This document shows positions 17,319-28,329 of a stretch of 64,000 nucleotides of DNA, one piece after another; the stretch's first letter is position 1; the number at the start of each line of letters is the position of its first letter. The notes beneath the pieces were generated by a model, which searched no databases, was not told the DNA's origin, and saw only the letters and a list, made by a program, of their open reading frames with translations. The stretch covers positions 186,001-250,000 of the forward strand of contig NZ_CP162412.1 in the NCBI RefSeq assembly GCF_040931995.1. The letters are read 5' to 3'. Made by a program: the position numbers and the translations under genes. Source of the stretch: Pelagovum sp. HNIBRBA483 (GTDB taxonomy: Bacteria; Pseudomonadota; Alphaproteobacteria; Rhodobacterales; Rhodobacteraceae).

Positions 17319-19807
17319 GCGATAACGACGGAAAGAAAACCCTTGGTCTGCGCGGCCCCCAATCGGGGAACGTAAAGCAGAGCTTTAGCCATGGTCGCAC
17401 CAAGAACGTCGTGGTTGAGACCAAGCGCAAGCGGGTTGTGGTTCCCAAGCCGGGCGCCGCGCCGAAAGCGACTGCGGGTGGTGCTCAGCCGGTTAAAAGC
17501 GATCCGGCAAAGCGTCCCGGTGGGATCTCCGATGCGGAGATGGAACGCCGGATGAAGGCGCTCGCGTTGGCGAAAGCCCGCGAGGCTGAGGAAACTGAAC
17601 AACGCGCGGCCGAAGAGCGCGAGCGCGCTGAAGAGCGTGAGCGCCGCCGTCAAGAAGCCGAAGCGAAAGAGCGCGAAGAGCGCGAGCGCGAAGAAAAAGC
17701 CCGCAAGAAGACGGAAGAGGAAGAAGAGCGCCAGCGCAAGGCCGAAGAAGCTGCTGCGCGGAAAGCTGTGGAAGCAGCGGCGCCCGCTCCGCAACCCGAT
17801 GAAGCGCGCCCGGCCCCCCGTGGCAGCGCCGCGCCTGCGCGTAAGGCTCCCGAGCGTGATACACGCGAAAAGCAGGTCAAGCCCAAAGGCGCCCGCGATG
17901 ACGAGGGCCGTCGTTCCGGCAAGCTGACACTGAACCAAGCCCTTTCGGGCGATGGTGGTGGACGCCAGCGTTCCCTTGCATCCATGCGCCGTAAGCAGGA
18001 ACGTGCCCGTCAGAAAGCTATGGGCGGTCAGGTCGAGCGCGAAAAGGTTGTGCGTGACGTGCAGCTGCCCGAGGCGATCACGGTTGGCGAATTGGCGAAC
18101 CGGATGGCCGAACGTGTGGCTGATGTCGTGAAATCCCTGATGCAGAATGGCATCATGGCGACTCAGAACCAAACGATCGACGCTGATACCGCCGAACTGA
18201 TCATCACTGAATTCGGTCATAAAGTGCAGCGTGTTTCTGACTCCGACGTTGAAGACGTCATCGACACCGTTGAAGATGATCCGACGCTGCTGAAAGGCCG
18301 TCCACCGATCATTACGGTGATGGGACACGTCGACCACGGCAAGACATCGCTTCTCGATGCGATCCGAAATGCGAAGGTCGTTGCAGGCGAGGCGGGTGGC
18401 ATCACCCAGCATATCGGTGCCTATCAGGTCATCACGGAAAGCGGTGCAGCGCTGACCTTCCTCGATACGCCGGGCCACGCTGCGTTTACATCCATGCGTG
18501 CCCGTGGTGCGCAGGTGACGGATATCGTTGTTCTGGTTGTTGCCGCCGATGATGCCGTGATGCCGCAGACCATCGAAGCGATCAACCATGCGAAAGCGGC
18601 CAAAGTGCCGATGATCGTGGCAATCAATAAATGCGATAAGCCTGCTGCTAATCCTGATAAGGTTCGCACCGATCTGTTGCAGCATGAGGTGATCGTCGAA
18701 AAACTTTCCGGTGATGTGCAGGATGTGGAAGTTTCGGCCATTTCCGGAAAAGGTCTTGATGAGCTGCTGGAAGCAATCGCGCTTCAGGCAGAGATTCTGG
18801 AACTGAAAGCCAACCCCGACCGTTCCGCAATGGGCGCGGTGATTGAAGCGCAGCTTGATGTGGGTCGCGGTCCTGTTGCGACAGTCCTCGTACAGCACGG
18901 AACATTGCGCCAAGGCGATATCTTTGTGGTTGGTGAGCAGTGGGGCAAAGTTCGCGCGCTCATCAATGACAAGGGCGATCGCGTACAGGAGGCCGGTCCG
19001 TCTGTTCCTGTCGAGGTTCTTGGCCTGAACGGGACACCGGAGGCAGGCGACGTTCTAAACGTTGTTTCGACCGAGGCACAGGCGCGTGAAATCGCTGAAT
19101 ACCGGCACAATGCTGCCAAAGAGAAGCGTGCTGCCGCTGGCGCCGCCACGACCCTTGAGCAGTTGATGGCGAAAGCCAAGGAAGATGCGAATGTTGCAGA
19201 ACTTCCGATCGTCGTGAAAGCTGACGTGCAAGGCTCTGCCGAGGCAATCGTTCAGGCGATGGAAAAGATCGGCAACGATGAGGTTCGCGTGCGCGTCCTT
19301 CATTACGGCGTCGGTGCCATCACCGAAACTGATGTTGGTCTTGCTGAGGCATCTGGCGCGCCGGTCATCGGCTTTAACGTCCGTGCGAATGCTTCTGCGC
19401 GGAACACGGCCAACCAAAAAGGCATCGAACTGCGCTACTACTCCGTGATCTACGATCTTGTGGATGACGTGAAGAAAGCGGCAAGTGGCCTGCTGTCTGC
19501 CGAGGTGCGCGAGCGCTTTATCGGTTACGCGCAGATCAAAGAGGTCTTTAAAGTGTCCGGTGTTGGCAAGGTGGCTGGCTGTCTTGTCACTGAAGGTGTT
19601 GCGCGCCGTTCGGCTGGTGTGCGCCTCCTGCGTGATAACGTTGTTATTCACGAAGGTACTCTCAAAACGCTCAAGCGCTTCAAGGACGAGGTTGCAGAAG
19701 TGCAGTCCGGTCAGGAATGCGGTATGGCCTTTGAGAACTACGAAGACGTGCGCCCGAATGACGTTATCGAAATCTTCGAGCGTGAAGAGGTCGAGCGTTC
19801 GCTCTGA
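17315..19807 (+). CDS. infB: translation initiation factor IF-2
   Basis: 830 residues. The N-terminus has a short conserved head, then a highly charged Glu/Arg/Ala-rich helical linker at about residues 70-155, followed by the IF2-N region ([19 protein letters not shown]). GTPase motifs: G1 GHVDHGKT at 337-344, G3 DTPGHAAF, G4 NKCDKP. The C-terminal IF2 domains ([17 protein letters not shown] and [14 protein letters not shown]) are complete. It delivers initiator tRNA to the 30S subunit. ATGA overlap with ylxR; a strong terminator follows. Confidence 0.97.
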   Translation: MSDNDGKKTLGLRGPQSGNVKQSFSHGRTKNVVVETKRKRVVVPKPGAAPKATAGGAQPVKSDPAKRPGGISDAEMERRMKALALAKAREAEETEQRAAEERERAEERERRRQEAEAKEREEREREEKARKKTEEEEERQRKAEEAAARKAVEAAAPAPQPDEARPAPRGSAAPARKAPERDTREKQVKPKGARDDEGRRSGKLTLNQALSGDGGGRQRSLASMRRKQERARQKAMGGQVEREKVVRDVQLPEAITVGELANRMAERVADVVKSLMQNGIMATQNQTIDADTAELIITEFGHKVQRVSDSDVEDVIDTVEDDPTLLKGRPPIITVMGHVDHGKTSLLDAIRNAKVVAGEAGGITQHIGAYQVITESGAALTFLDTPGHAAFTSMRARGAQVTDIVVLVVAADDAVMPQTIEAINHAKAAKVPMIVAINKCDKPAANPDKVRTDLLQHEVIVEKLSGDVQDVEVSAISGKGLDELLEAIALQAEILELKANPDRSAMGAVIEAQLDVGRGPVATVLVQHGTLRQGDIFVVGEQWGKVRALINDKGDRVQEAGPSVPVEVLGLNGTPEAGDVLNVVSTEAQAREIAEYRHNAAKEKRAAAGAATTLEQLMAKAKEDANVAELPIVVKADVQGSAEAIVQAMEKIGNDEVRVRVLHYGVGAITETDVGLAEASGAPVIGFNVRANASARNTANQKGIELRYYSVIYDLVDDVKKAASGLLSAEVRERFIGYAQIKEVFKVSGVGKVAGCLVTEGVARRSAGVRLLRDNVVIHEGTLKTLKRFKDEVAEVQSGQECGMAFENYEDVRPNDVIEIFEREEVERSL

Positions 19808-19830
19808 TCTTCATGCGATTGAAATAGGAA

Positions 19831-19857
19831 GGGCGGGTCATTGGACCCGCCCTTTTT
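19831..19857 (+). terminator. intrinsic terminator of the rimP-infB operon
   Basis: Perfect 9-base stem GGGCGGGTC (19831-19839) / GACCCGCCC (19844-19852) with loop ATTG and five T. It also sits at the 3' end of the convergent mutT gene. Confidence 0.93.
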
Positions 19858-20255
19858 CATAGCCAGTCCCTTAAAATCGGGATCAGGGGAATATCCGCAG
19901 GCGGCATCTCATACTTGCGCAGCTCGTTCGGCTTCACCCATTTTAAGGTTTGTCCCTCTTTTGAATGTGGTGTCCCACCCCATTTGCGGCAGGCAAAAAG
20001 CGGCATGAGAAGGTGGAAGTCGTCGTAGCTGTGGCTCGCGAAGGTCAGCGGCGCGAGGCACGATCCCCATGTTTCTATCCCCAATTCCTCATCGAGTTCG
20101 CGTATCAGTGCCTCTTCCGGTGTTTCGCCTTGCTCGACCTTGCCGCCGGGGAACTCCCACATACCTGCCATCGACTTGCCTTCCGGCCGTTGGGCGAGCA
20201 GGACGCGGCCGTCAACGTCTATCAGGGCGACGGCAGAGACAAGAACCACCTTCAT
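19857..20255 (-). CDS. mutT: 8-oxo-dGTP diphosphatase MutT
   Basis: 132 residues. Nudix box at about 37-59 (GGKVEQGETPEEALIRELDE, then ELGI), preceded by MWEFPGG, the MutT pattern that removes oxidised dGTP from the nucleotide pool. The ATG at 20255 overlaps the argJ stop (ATGA); the frame runs 53 codons upstream inside argJ and is discarded. argJ-mutT order is a common Rhodobacterales pairing. Confidence 0.92.
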   Translation of the reverse strand: MKVVLVSAVALIDVDGRVLLAQRPEGKSMAGMWEFPGGKVEQGETPEEALIRELDEELGIETWGSCLAPLTFASHSYDDFHLLMPLFACRKWGGTPHSKEGQTLKWVKPNELRKYEMPPADIPLIPILRDWL

Positions 20256-21472
20256 GAGCGATAGTCCGCGTTGATCTCGATATAACGGTGGGTGAGATCG
20301 CAGGTCCACACAGTCGATTGTGCGCCTCCGACGCCAAGGTCGCAGGAAATGACCAACTCTTGCTGCTTCATATAGGCAGCGCCCTGTCCTTCGCTGTAGC
20401 TGGGGGAGACCCATCCGTTTTCTGCGACGATGATATCACCGAAGCGAATTGTCAGAAGGTCACGGTCCGCTTTCGCGCCAGATTTGCCAACGGCCATGAC
20501 GACTCGCCCCCAATTGGGGTCTTCGCCTGCAATTGCAGTTTTGACCAACGGTGAGTTCGCGATTGCCAGAGCCACCTTTCGGGCGTCATCATCGGAGGCG
20601 GCACCGCTGACTTGTACTTCGACAAACTTTGTCGCGCCTTCGCCATCGCGCACCACCTGATGCGCGAGATCAAGCATGACGCCATGTAGCGCGTCCGCGA
20701 ATGCAGCATTGCCTTCGACATTGACACCCGAGGCACCTGTCGCCCCCATGAGCAGGGTGTCAGAGGTCGAGGTATCACTATCAACAGTGATTGCGTTGAA
20801 CGTTTTGTCCGTGAGCGAGGAAAGCAAAGATTGCAGCGCCGTTGGGCTGATTGCGGCGTCAGTGAAGATATAGACCAGCATCGTCGCCATATCCGGCGCG
20901 ATCATGCCGGACCCTTTTGCGATGCCGGAGATGTGGACCATCTTCCCGTCAATCTCGATTTCAGCGGCAGCACCTTTTGGGAAAGTGTCGGTTGTCATGA
21001 TTGCTTTGGCGGCGGCCTCCGCGGCACCGGCGGATAGGTCGCCGGCGAGGGTGTCTATGGCAGCGATGATCTTATCATGTGGCAGCGGTTCACCAATGAC
21101 ACCAGTGGAGCTAGTGAAGATGCGCGCTTCTGGGATGCCGGTTGCCGCCGCGACCTTTTCAGTGATCGCTTTGACGGACTTCACCCCGAATTGCCCTGTG
21201 AAGGCGTTTGAGTTCCCAGAGTTCACAAGGAAGATAGCGTGCTCGTTTTCCCCTTTCGGGTTGGCGAGCTTTTCCTGACAATCCAAAACCGGCGCTGATC
21301 GCGTGGAAGATCGGGTGAAGACGCCGGCAATACTGCTGCCACTGGCCAGCTCTGCCATCATTACATCCGTTCGGCCCTTGTATCGAACGCCCGCAGCGAT
21401 GGTCGAAAAACGGACGCCGTCGATTTCGGGAAGGGATGGGAAATTGGCAGGGGCCAGTGGCGATATCGTCAT
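20252..21472 (-). CDS. argJ: bifunctional glutamate N-acetyltransferase / amino-acid acetyltransferase
   Basis: 406 residues. ArgJ moves the acetyl group from N-acetylornithine to glutamate in the cyclic arginine pathway. The self-cleavage site is visible: Ala196-Thr197 in MIAPDMATMLVYIF, where Thr197 becomes the nucleophile of the beta chain. Other marks: LPEIDGVRFSTIAAGVRYKGR at the start, VNSGNSNAFTG, FTSSTGVIGE, and AIAGEDPNWGRVVMAVGKSG. It lies 3 bases after ppiC and overlaps mutT, forming one operon. Confidence 0.96.
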   Translation of the reverse strand: MTISPLAPANFPSLPEIDGVRFSTIAAGVRYKGRTDVMMAELASGSSIAGVFTRSSTRSAPVLDCQEKLANPKGENEHAIFLVNSGNSNAFTGQFGVKSVKAITEKVAAATGIPEARIFTSSTGVIGEPLPHDKIIAAIDTLAGDLSAGAAEAAAKAIMTTDTFPKGAAAEIEIDGKMVHISGIAKGSGMIAPDMATMLVYIFTDAAISPTALQSLLSSLTDKTFNAITVDSDTSTSDTLLMGATGASGVNVEGNAAFADALHGVMLDLAHQVVRDGEGATKFVEVQVSGAASDDDARKVALAIANSPLVKTAIAGEDPNWGRVVMAVGKSGAKADRDLLTIRFGDIIVAENGWVSPSYSEGQGAAYMKQQELVISCDLGVGGAQSTVWTCDLTHRYIEINADYRS

Positions 21473-21475
21473 TTA

Positions 21476-22315
21476 TCAGTCTTTCAAGAGATCGATGTTC
21501 TGCAAAACTGCCGGATCGATTTCAATACCTTCCGGCCGCACGATTTCAGCCGTTTCGAGGAGGGAATCAATAGCCTCCGTGATAGCTTGCTCCTGAATTT
21601 CGCTAGCAAGTTCGGAGCGGACAGTGTCGATATCGGGGGCTGGCTTTTCGCGGGTGTCGTTTAGCTTGATCACATGCCAGCCAAATTGGGTCTGTACGGG
21701 GGCCGAGATTGCGCCAACCTCCATGTCGACGACAGCTGCTTCGAACTCAGGCACCATCATCTCCATGCCGAACCAACCAAGCGCACCGCCTGACGGGCCT
21801 GATGGGCCGGTCGAAACCTCTTGTGCCGTGGTTGCAAAGTCTGCGCCGCTTTCCAGTCGCGCAACAACGGCGATGGCCTCTTCTTCCGTCTCTACAAGGA
21901 TGTGTGATGCGTCAAACTCCGGCTCCGGCTCGGCCGTGCCGAAGCGCGATTCATAAAGCGCAGCAATCGCCTCATCAGTGACTGCTTCAAGAGATACCTC
22001 TTCGATTGCCTGCCCTGCCAACAGGGAACGCTCTTCAAGGACCAGAGCCAGAGCAACGTGCCGTGGTGTGCTTTCGACCGTATCAGCGAGGAGCTGTTGC
22101 TGGATCAATTGATCGAGGAGGCCATCATAGAGGACATCATCAGGTAACTGGAGGTATTGCTGGGGCAATTGCGCGCGCGAAACAATCAACTGACCGAGTG
22201 TAATTTCGGTTCCGTTGACGGTCGCCACAACGGTATCTGCATCGGCATCTTGCGCAATCGCAGACCCGCTAATGGCGAGGCTTGCGGCTGTCGCGAGAAG
22301 AATGGATTTCATCAT
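21476..22315 (-). CDS. periplasmic parvulin-type peptidyl-prolyl isomerase (PpiC/SurA-like)
   Basis: 279 residues with a signal peptide (SILLATAASLAISGSAIAQ, cleavage near residue 22). A SurA-like N-terminal helical part (ATVNGTEITLGQLI) precedes one parvulin domain at about 130-225 with DASHILVETEEEA, GGALGWFGMEMMVPEFEAAV and TQFGWHVIKLNDTR. It should help fold outer-membrane or periplasmic proteins. Two ATGs in tandem (22315 and 22312) are possible starts; the frame extends upstream without similarity. Divergent from secA, a pairing that joins two export functions. Confidence 0.9.
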   Translation of the reverse strand: MMKSILLATAASLAISGSAIAQDADADTVVATVNGTEITLGQLIVSRAQLPQQYLQLPDDVLYDGLLDQLIQQQLLADTVESTPRHVALALVLEERSLLAGQAIEEVSLEAVTDEAIAALYESRFGTAEPEPEFDASHILVETEEEAIAVVARLESGADFATTAQEVSTGPSGPSGGALGWFGMEMMVPEFEAAVVDMEVGAISAPVQTQFGWHVIKLNDTREKPAPDIDTVRSELASEIQEQAITEAIDSLLETAEIVRPEGIEIDPAVLQNIDLLKD

Positions 22316-22496
22316 AGAATTGGCCTTTCCTTTATGGCTTCTGCGTAACGTTGACACTCCAGACCCCGCCCCTTACATCGAACTAAGGTTCCGAGGGGAC
22401 CTTGGCCGGTCCCTGTTTAGGCTTTGGGCACCACACCTACAAGCAACCTCCTCAGAATCGTGAATTTTACAGGCGCCGGAAAGCGGAGATAAGAAG

Positions 22497-25199
22497 TTGG
22501 GTATTGGATCGTTTGCACGAAAAGTCTTTGGCACTCCCAATGATCGAAAAATAAAAGCCACCCGCCCTGTCGTTGAAAAGATCAATGCGCTGGAGCCTGA
22601 GTTCGAGGCGCTTTCGGATGAAGGCATAAAGCAGAAAACCGAAGAGCTTAAAGAGCGCGTTGCTCAAGGCGCCAAGCTTGACGATCTTCTTCCTGAAGCT
22701 TTTGCCAATTGCCGCGAAGCTGCCAAACGTGCTTTGGGCCTGCGCGCATTCGATACGCAGTTGATGGGCGGTATTTTCCTGCATCAGGGCAATATCTCCG
22801 AGATGAAGACCGGCGAAGGTAAGACCCTTGTTGCAACTTTCCCTGCCTACCTGAATGCCCTCACAGGGCGTGGAGTGCATGTGGTTACGGTCAACGACTA
22901 CCTCGCCCGCCGCGACGCCGAGTGGATGTCGAAGGTTTACTCCGCTCTGGGGCTGACAACAGGCGTGTCCTACTCCCAGCAGCCGGAAGAGGAAAAGAAG
23001 GCCGCATATGCATGCGATGTCACCTACGCGACGAATACCGAGCTTGGGTTTGACTATCTGCGTGACAACACAAAAACCGAGCTAAACCAGCTCGTGCAGC
23101 GTGATCACTTCTTTGCGATTGTCGATGAGGTGGACAGCATCTTGATCGACGAAGCGCGGACGCCCCTGATTATATCTGGCCCCGCGCAGGACCGTTCAGA
23201 GCTTTACAAAGCGGTTGACGTCCTGATCCCCGAATTGACCGAAGCGCATTTCTCGCTCGATGAGAAATCCCGCAATGTCAGTTTCACCGATGAAGGCAAC
23301 GAGTTCCTTGAGGAGAGGCTGACTGCGCTTGGTTTGCTTCCTGAGGGGCAGAATCTTTATGATCCCGAAAGCACGACCTTGGTTCACCATGTGAATCAGG
23401 GTCTGCGCGCACACCTGCTTTTCTCAAAGGATAAAGACTATATCGTCCGCGACGATCAGGTGGTGCTGATTGATGAATTCACTGGCCGTATGATGCCGGG
23501 CCGACGCCTTTCAGATGGTCTGCATCAGGCAATTGAGGCCAAGGAGCACTGCTCGATTAAACCCGAGAACGTGACCATCGCATCGGTCACTTTCCAGAAC
23601 TACTTCCGTCTCTACGAAAAGCTTTCGGGCATGACCGGCACAGCGCAGACCGAGGCTGAAGAATTTATGGAAATCTACAAGCTTGGCGTGGTGGAAGTTC
23701 CAACCAACCGGCCCGTTGCGCGGGATGACCAACATGATCAGGTCTACCGTACGGTGAAAGAGAAATTCGACGGAATCGTCGCGGCGATCAAGGTTGCGCA
23801 TGAAAAGGGGCAACCCACCCTCATCGGTACGACATCTATCGAGAAGTCAGAATTCTTGAGCGGACTTCTGACGAAAGAAGGAATCAAGCATAACGTTCTG
23901 AACGCACGCCAGCACGAGCAGGAAGCACAGATCGTTGCTGATGCAGGTAAATTCGGCGCGGTGACGATCGCAACGAACATGGCCGGACGTGGGACCGATA
24001 TTCAGCTAGGCGGCAACGTCGAGATGAAGGTGCTTGAAGCTCTCGCGGCAAACCCTGAGGCTGACCCCGATGCGCTGAGGTCTGAAATCGAAGCGGCTCA
24101 TGCGGACGAAAAGCAGCGCGTTCTTGACGCGGGCGGTTTGTTCGTTTTGGGCACCGAGCGGCACGAAAGCCGTCGGATCGATAACCAGCTGCGTGGCCGT
24201 TCGGGGCGTCAGGGTGATCCGGGCCGCTCCGCATTCTTCCTGTCGCTCGAAGACGATCTGATGCGAATTTTCGGGTCTGAGCGCTTGGATAAAGTGCTGT
24301 CGTCACTGGGGATGAAAGAGGGCGAAGCCATCGTTCACCCTTGGGTCAACAAATCCCTTGAGCGCGCGCAGGCGAAGGTGGAAGGCCGCAACTTCGACAT
24401 TCGTAAGCAACTTTTGAAGTTCGACGACGTGATGAACGATCAGCGTAAAGTGATCTTCAAGCAGCGCCGCGAAGTCATGGGTGCGAGTGATCTCTCCGAG
24501 ATCGTCGAAGATATGCGCCACGAAGTGATCGAAGATCTAATCGACATCCATTTGCCGCCGAAAACCTACGCCGACCAGTGGGATGTCGAAGGCATCGAGA
24601 AGGATGTTGCCGAAATCCTATCCATCAAGCCGCCCCTTGCCGAATGGTGTGATGAGGATGGTGTCGATCAGGAAGTCGTTCGTGAACGTCTGATCGAAGC
24701 AGCCGACAAATTCATGGCGGAGAAGCTTGAGGCCTTTGGCCCCGAGACGATGCGCAACATCGAGAAGCAAATTCTGATCAACACGATCGACGCGAAATGG
24801 CGCGAGCATTTGCTCACCCTTGAGCATTTGCGTTCGGTTGTGGGTTTCCGTGGATATGCGCAGCGTGATCCGCTGAACGAGTACAAGACCGAGAGCTTCC
24901 AGCTTTTTGAGAGCCTTCTCGACAGTTTGCGCCAAGAAGTAACCCAGAAGCTTTCGCAGATTCGCCCGATGACCGAAGAAGAGCAGCGCGCTCTCATGCA
25001 GCAGCTCGCAGATCAGCAGCGCCGTCTACAGGCGGCAGCGGCGGGTGCTGCGCCTGTTGCGCAGCAAGAGGCCACAGGTGAAGTGCGTGAGGGGTTTGAC
25101 GAAGCCAATCCGCAGACATGGGGCAATCCCGGTCGCAATGATACCTGCCCTTGCGGTTCGGGAAAGAAGTTCAAGCACTGCCACGGAAAGTTGACATAA
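22497..25199 (+). CDS. secA: preprotein translocase ATPase SecA
   Basis: 900 residues, full length. Motor motifs: Walker A TGEGKT near residue 105, [24 protein letters not shown], and [16 protein letters not shown]. The C-terminal zinc/SecB-binding module is intact (Cys884, Cys886, Cys895, His896). The start is TTG 22497, with GGAG about 10 bases upstream; no ATG fits the conserved N-terminus [34 protein letters not shown] hairpin lies about 85 bases upstream in the leader. SecA drives Sec-dependent export across the inner membrane. Confidence 0.97.
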   Translation: MGIGSFARKVFGTPNDRKIKATRPVVEKINALEPEFEALSDEGIKQKTEELKERVAQGAKLDDLLPEAFANCREAAKRALGLRAFDTQLMGGIFLHQGNISEMKTGEGKTLVATFPAYLNALTGRGVHVVTVNDYLARRDAEWMSKVYSALGLTTGVSYSQQPEEEKKAAYACDVTYATNTELGFDYLRDNTKTELNQLVQRDHFFAIVDEVDSILIDEARTPLIISGPAQDRSELYKAVDVLIPELTEAHFSLDEKSRNVSFTDEGNEFLEERLTALGLLPEGQNLYDPESTTLVHHVNQGLRAHLLFSKDKDYIVRDDQVVLIDEFTGRMMPGRRLSDGLHQAIEAKEHCSIKPENVTIASVTFQNYFRLYEKLSGMTGTAQTEAEEFMEIYKLGVVEVPTNRPVARDDQHDQVYRTVKEKFDGIVAAIKVAHEKGQPTLIGTTSIEKSEFLSGLLTKEGIKHNVLNARQHEQEAQIVADAGKFGAVTIATNMAGRGTDIQLGGNVEMKVLEALAANPEADPDALRSEIEAAHADEKQRVLDAGGLFVLGTERHESRRIDNQLRGRSGRQGDPGRSAFFLSLEDDLMRIFGSERLDKVLSSLGMKEGEAIVHPWVNKSLERAQAKVEGRNFDIRKQLLKFDDVMNDQRKVIFKQRREVMGASDLSEIVEDMRHEVIEDLIDIHLPPKTYADQWDVEGIEKDVAEILSIKPPLAEWCDEDGVDQEVVRERLIEAADKFMAEKLEAFGPETMRNIEKQILINTIDAKWREHLLTLEHLRSVVGFRGYAQRDPLNEYKTESFQLFESLLDSLRQEVTQKLSQIRPMTEEEQRALMQQLADQQRRLQAAAAGAAPVAQQEATGEVREGFDEANPQTWGNPGRNDTCPCGSGKKFKHCHGKLT

Positions 25200-25242
25200 T
25201 CGGTCCAAATCGCGCCGTAATCTTTCCTTTGTCGCGTCGTTC

Positions 25243-25271
25243 TTGGGACACTTTAAAATCCTAGATTGTAT
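25243..25271 (+). promoter_or_regulatory. promoter candidate after secA
   Basis: TTGGGA (25243-25248), 17 bases, TTGTAT (25266-25271), 30 bases before the ATG at 25301. It would let the downstream exported protein be expressed apart from secA. Confidence 0.35.
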
Positions 25272-25300
25272 CCGTTCTAGCCATAGAAGGGACGCGAGCG

Positions 25301-26299
25301 ATGTCACAGATTCGAAAGATTGCGGTTGCCGGCGGCACTTTCGCGGCGGCTCTTGGAATCGGTTTTGTAGTGCAGAACGGCGATGCTCTGGCTTCCCGTC
25401 TCGCAGGTGAGCCCGAGGTTGTGGCGGCTCCTGTGGCGATGGTGCCGATGGTCGAACTCCCCGCATTTGAAGCGCCGCAGGTTGAGAACTCGACAGCGCT
25501 AGTGGCGCAGCTTCCCAAACCCATTTCCTCGTTTGACCCCACATTGGAGCCACAACTTCTTGCAGCAGTGGCGGCAGAGGACTTTGGCGTGACATCTGAT
25601 GCGCCGGCGCTGACGACAATAGCATCGACAGGCGACTGTACGCCGCGCATGCTGCTATCGGCGGCTAAGGGCGCGATGGTAGAGGTAAACCTTGATGCAC
25701 CATGTGCTGCGGATCAAATTGTCACGATCCACCATCAAGGGATGATGTTCACCGCCGCCACCGATGCGGATGGCCTTTATTCGACGCAAATTCCAGCCCT
25801 TGCCAAGGCGCCCGTTGTCATGGCCAGCTTCATGGACGGCTCGACTGCGGTTGGCGCGACCTTCGTTTCTGACTTTGACGATTATCATCGCGCGGTTTTG
25901 CTCTGGCAGGGAGATACGGGCCTGGAGCTTCATGCATTCATCGATGGCGCAACGTACGGCGATCCTTTGCACCTGACTACGGTTGGGAACACCAGTGCAG
26001 GCGGTGCTGTGATGCAGCGTTTTGGCGAGGATTTGGTCGCTGAGGCTAACTTCTCGGAAGTGTTTTCTATTCCTGCTTTTGGCGCGGAAGACGGCAGCAA
26101 ATCAGTACGATTCTCGGTCGAAGCGGAAATCACAGCCGAAAATTGCGGCCGCGAGATTTCGGCTCAAACTTTGGAATTTGCCGCCGCTTCGGATCTGAGG
26201 GCGCTAGATTTGTCTTTGTCGATTCCGAGCTGCGACGCTGTTGGTGATTTCATCCTGCTCGGCAGCCTTATCAGCCCTGTTCATCTCGCGATGCAGTGA
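25301..26299 (+). CDS. conserved exported/membrane-anchored protein next to secA, unknown function
   Basis: 332 residues. An N-terminal hydrophobic segment (KIAVAGGTFAAALGIGFVV, about 6-24) acts as a signal or anchor; then a Val/Pro-rich linker and a body with Cys-containing segments (STGDCTPRMLLSAAKGAMVEVNL, DAPCAADQIVTIHHQGMMF). HHQGMMF and ATDADGLYSTQIPAL recall a beta-sandwich carrier-type fold, which I cannot prove. Similar proteins beside secA in Rhodobacterales are, as I recall, sometimes named translocase, apparently only from position; nothing in the sequence supports that. A promoter candidate precedes it. Confidence 0.75.
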   Translation: MSQIRKIAVAGGTFAAALGIGFVVQNGDALASRLAGEPEVVAAPVAMVPMVELPAFEAPQVENSTALVAQLPKPISSFDPTLEPQLLAAVAAEDFGVTSDAPALTTIASTGDCTPRMLLSAAKGAMVEVNLDAPCAADQIVTIHHQGMMFTAATDADGLYSTQIPALAKAPVVMASFMDGSTAVGATFVSDFDDYHRAVLLWQGDTGLELHAFIDGATYGDPLHLTTVGNTSAGGAVMQRFGEDLVAEANFSEVFSIPAFGAEDGSKSVRFSVEAEITAENCGREISAQTLEFAAASDLRALDLSLSIPSCDAVGDFILLGSLISPVHLAMQ

Positions 26300-26300
26300 G

Positions 26301-27068
26301 CTACAGCAGGCCGCTTGCCCGAAAGCTCAGCTCTCGCTCTCGGCCAATGATGACATGATCGTGCAGCGCTATGTCAAAGACACGCGCTGCATGTTCGATT
26401 CTTTCAGTCATATCAATATCAGCCTGCGACGGCGTGGGATCACCCGTTGGATGATTATGCACAAGGATGACGGCTGTTGCAGAAAGATCGAGACAGCGCT
26501 TGATGATTTCGCGGGGATAGACGGGCACATGATTGACAGTGCCGGACCCCGCGCACTCATCCGCTAAAATCATATTTTTGGTGTTCAGGTAAAGGACGCG
26601 GAACTGCTCTGTTTCGCGATGGGCCATGACGGTGTGGCAGTAATCAAGGAGCGCATTCCAGCCCGAAATAATGGGCTTATTCATCATCCGCGCGCGCGAC
26701 AACCTTTGGGCTGCCGCTTCGACAATTTTCAATTCGATGATGGCGCTGCTGCCAATCCCCTTTGCTGCGCGCAAGCGCCCGATCGGTGCCGTGATGACCG
26801 AATTGAAATCTCCAAAAGTTTCAAGCAGCTGGCGAGCAACTGGCTTAACGTCTCTGCGGGGGATGCCGCGGAAGAGCAGAAGCTCAAGTAACTCATATTC
26901 CGGAATAGCGTCGGGACCGCCTATCAAGAACCGCTCTCGCAGCCGCTTTCGATGGTCTTTGATGTAGGATGGCTGTTCAATGGTTGCCCGTACCGGCGCT
27001 CTGTCAGGTTTTGACGCGCCGGAGAGCGGCAAAAGCGGCTCTTTGTCGTATGTCCTGCGGTGACCCAT
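26301..27068 (-). CDS. radC: RadC-family JAB/MPN-domain protein
   Basis: 255 residues. N-terminal helix-hairpin-helix-like part (YELLELLLFRGIPRRDVKPVA, then LRAAKGIGSSA) and a C-terminal JAMM metal site HNHPTGDPTPSQAD with the upstream ADECAGSGTVNHVPVYPREI segment. The family was once called DNA repair protein RadC, but its biochemical role is not settled. It converges tail to tail with the secA-adjacent gene (1-base gap) and has no clear partner. Confidence 0.92.
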   Translation of the reverse strand: MGHRRTYDKEPLLPLSGASKPDRAPVRATIEQPSYIKDHRKRLRERFLIGGPDAIPEYELLELLLFRGIPRRDVKPVARQLLETFGDFNSVITAPIGRLRAAKGIGSSAIIELKIVEAAAQRLSRARMMNKPIISGWNALLDYCHTVMAHRETEQFRVLYLNTKNMILADECAGSGTVNHVPVYPREIIKRCLDLSATAVILVHNHPTGDPTPSQADIDMTERIEHAARVFDIALHDHVIIGRERELSFRASGLL

Positions 27069-27111
27069 ATAGGGGCGGTAAACCAGTTATGGTTACCGCC
27101 CCGTTAACGGG

Positions 27112-28257
27112 TTAACCCTTCATCGAGTCCCAGAAGCTCTTGACCGATGAGAAGAAGGTTGAACTCAACGGATTGTTTTCCTCGCCGAGGTCAGCGAATT
27201 CCCGCAGCAGTTCTTTTTGCTTCGCGCTTAGTTTCACTGGCGTTTCAACGTTCAGCTCGATGAACATATCACCGACACCGCCCGACCTGAGCGCTGGCAT
27301 GCCTTTGCCGCGAAGACGCATCTGACGGCCGGTTTGGCTGCCTTCAGGGATTTTCACGCGGCTGCGCCCGCCGTCGATGGTCGGTACTTCGATATCACCG
27401 CCAAGCGCGGCCGACGCCATAGAGACAGGCACACGGCAATAAAGATTGGTCCCATCCCGTTCAAAGAGCTTATGCGGCGCCACCTCGATGAAGATGTAGA
27501 GATCTCCCGATGGCCCGCCACGCAGCCCGGCTTCGCCTTCGCCTGCGAGCCGAATGCGTGTACCAGTTTCCACACCAGCGGGGATGTTCACCGAAAGTGA
27601 GCGGTTTTTCTCGGTGCGCCCTGCGCCGTGGCAGGATTTGCACGGATTCTTGATGGTTTGACCCATACCAGAGCAGGTGGGGCATGTGCGCTCCACCGTA
27701 AAGAAGCCCTGCTGGGCGCGCACCTTGCCCATGCCAGAGCAGGTGGGGCATGTTACAGGTTCGCTTCCGCCTTCTGCGCCTGTGCCGTTGCAGGAGTCGC
27801 ATGCCACCGAAGTTGGCACGTTGATCGTCTTTTGCAGTCCGCCGAAGGCTTCCTCGAGTGTGATCTTCAGGTTGTAGCGAAGATCATTACCACGGGTGGC
27901 GCGATTGCGCCCGCCACCTTGGCGACCGCCCATGAAATCACCGAAGAGGTCGTCGAACACATCAGAAAAAGCACTGGCAAAATCGGCATTGCCGCCGCCA
28001 TAGCCACCGCGCTGTCCGCCGCCCATTCCGTTTTCAAAGGCCGCATGCCCGAAGCGGTCATAGGCAGCTTTCTTTTCGCCGTCCTTGAGCACCTCGTATG
28101 CTTCGTTGGCTTCCTTGAACTGTGCCTCGGCGTCTGGGTTGTCAGCGTTTCTATCGGGGTGAAGTTCTTTCGCCTTTTGGCGATAGGCTTTCTTGATCTC
28201 ATCGGCGGATGCGCCGCGAGAAATTCCAAGAACTTCGTAATAGTCGCGTTTCGCCAT
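27112..28257 (-). CDS. dnaJ: chaperone DnaJ (Hsp40)
   Basis: 381 residues. J-domain with HPD at about 33-35 (ELHPDRN), a Gly-rich region ([11 protein letters not shown]), four zinc-finger repeats ([16 protein letters not shown] twice, CKSCHGAG) and the C-terminal substrate domain. It stimulates the ATPase of DnaK and passes substrates to it. It lies 72 bases downstream of dnaK, behind a hairpin that could lower its share of the transcript. Confidence 0.97.
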   Translation of the reverse strand: MAKRDYYEVLGISRGASADEIKKAYRQKAKELHPDRNADNPDAEAQFKEANEAYEVLKDGEKKAAYDRFGHAAFENGMGGGQRGGYGGGNADFASAFSDVFDDLFGDFMGGRQGGGRNRATRGNDLRYNLKITLEEAFGGLQKTINVPTSVACDSCNGTGAEGGSEPVTCPTCSGMGKVRAQQGFFTVERTCPTCSGMGQTIKNPCKSCHGAGRTEKNRSLSVNIPAGVETGTRIRLAGEGEAGLRGGPSGDLYIFIEVAPHKLFERDGTNLYCRVPVSMASAALGGDIEVPTIDGGRSRVKIPEGSQTGRQMRLRGKGMPALRSGGVGDMFIELNVETPVKLSAKQKELLREFADLGEENNPLSSTFFSSVKSFWDSMKG

Positions 28258-28281
28258 TGATTGATGCCCTCTTAAAAGGAA

Positions 28282-28309
28282 AGACCGGCGCGGGGGTCCG
28301 GGCCGGTCT
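28282..28309 (-). terminator. hairpin between dnaK and dnaJ, likely partial terminator
   Basis: On the transcribed (minus) strand AGACCGGC pairs with GCCGGTCT (8 perfect bases, loop of 12 GC-rich bases), followed by TTCCTTTT. Its place between dnaK and dnaJ fits partial read-through that keeps DnaJ below DnaK, or an mRNA-stabilising end. Confidence 0.7.
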
Positions 28310-28329
28310 CGCCTTTGCTACGCCTTGGC

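Noticed and set aside
16799-18913. 704-codon open frame on the minus strand across ylxR and infB
   Set aside because: It is antisense to clearly conserved infB and ylxR; its sequence is low-complexity (Phe/Leu/Arg runs opposite the Glu/Arg linker) and has no domain.
22396-22413. GGGACC-TTGGCC-GGTCCC hairpin upstream of secA as a secM-like or terminator element
   Set aside because: Short stem with no T-run and no upstream arrest peptide; mentioned only with secA.
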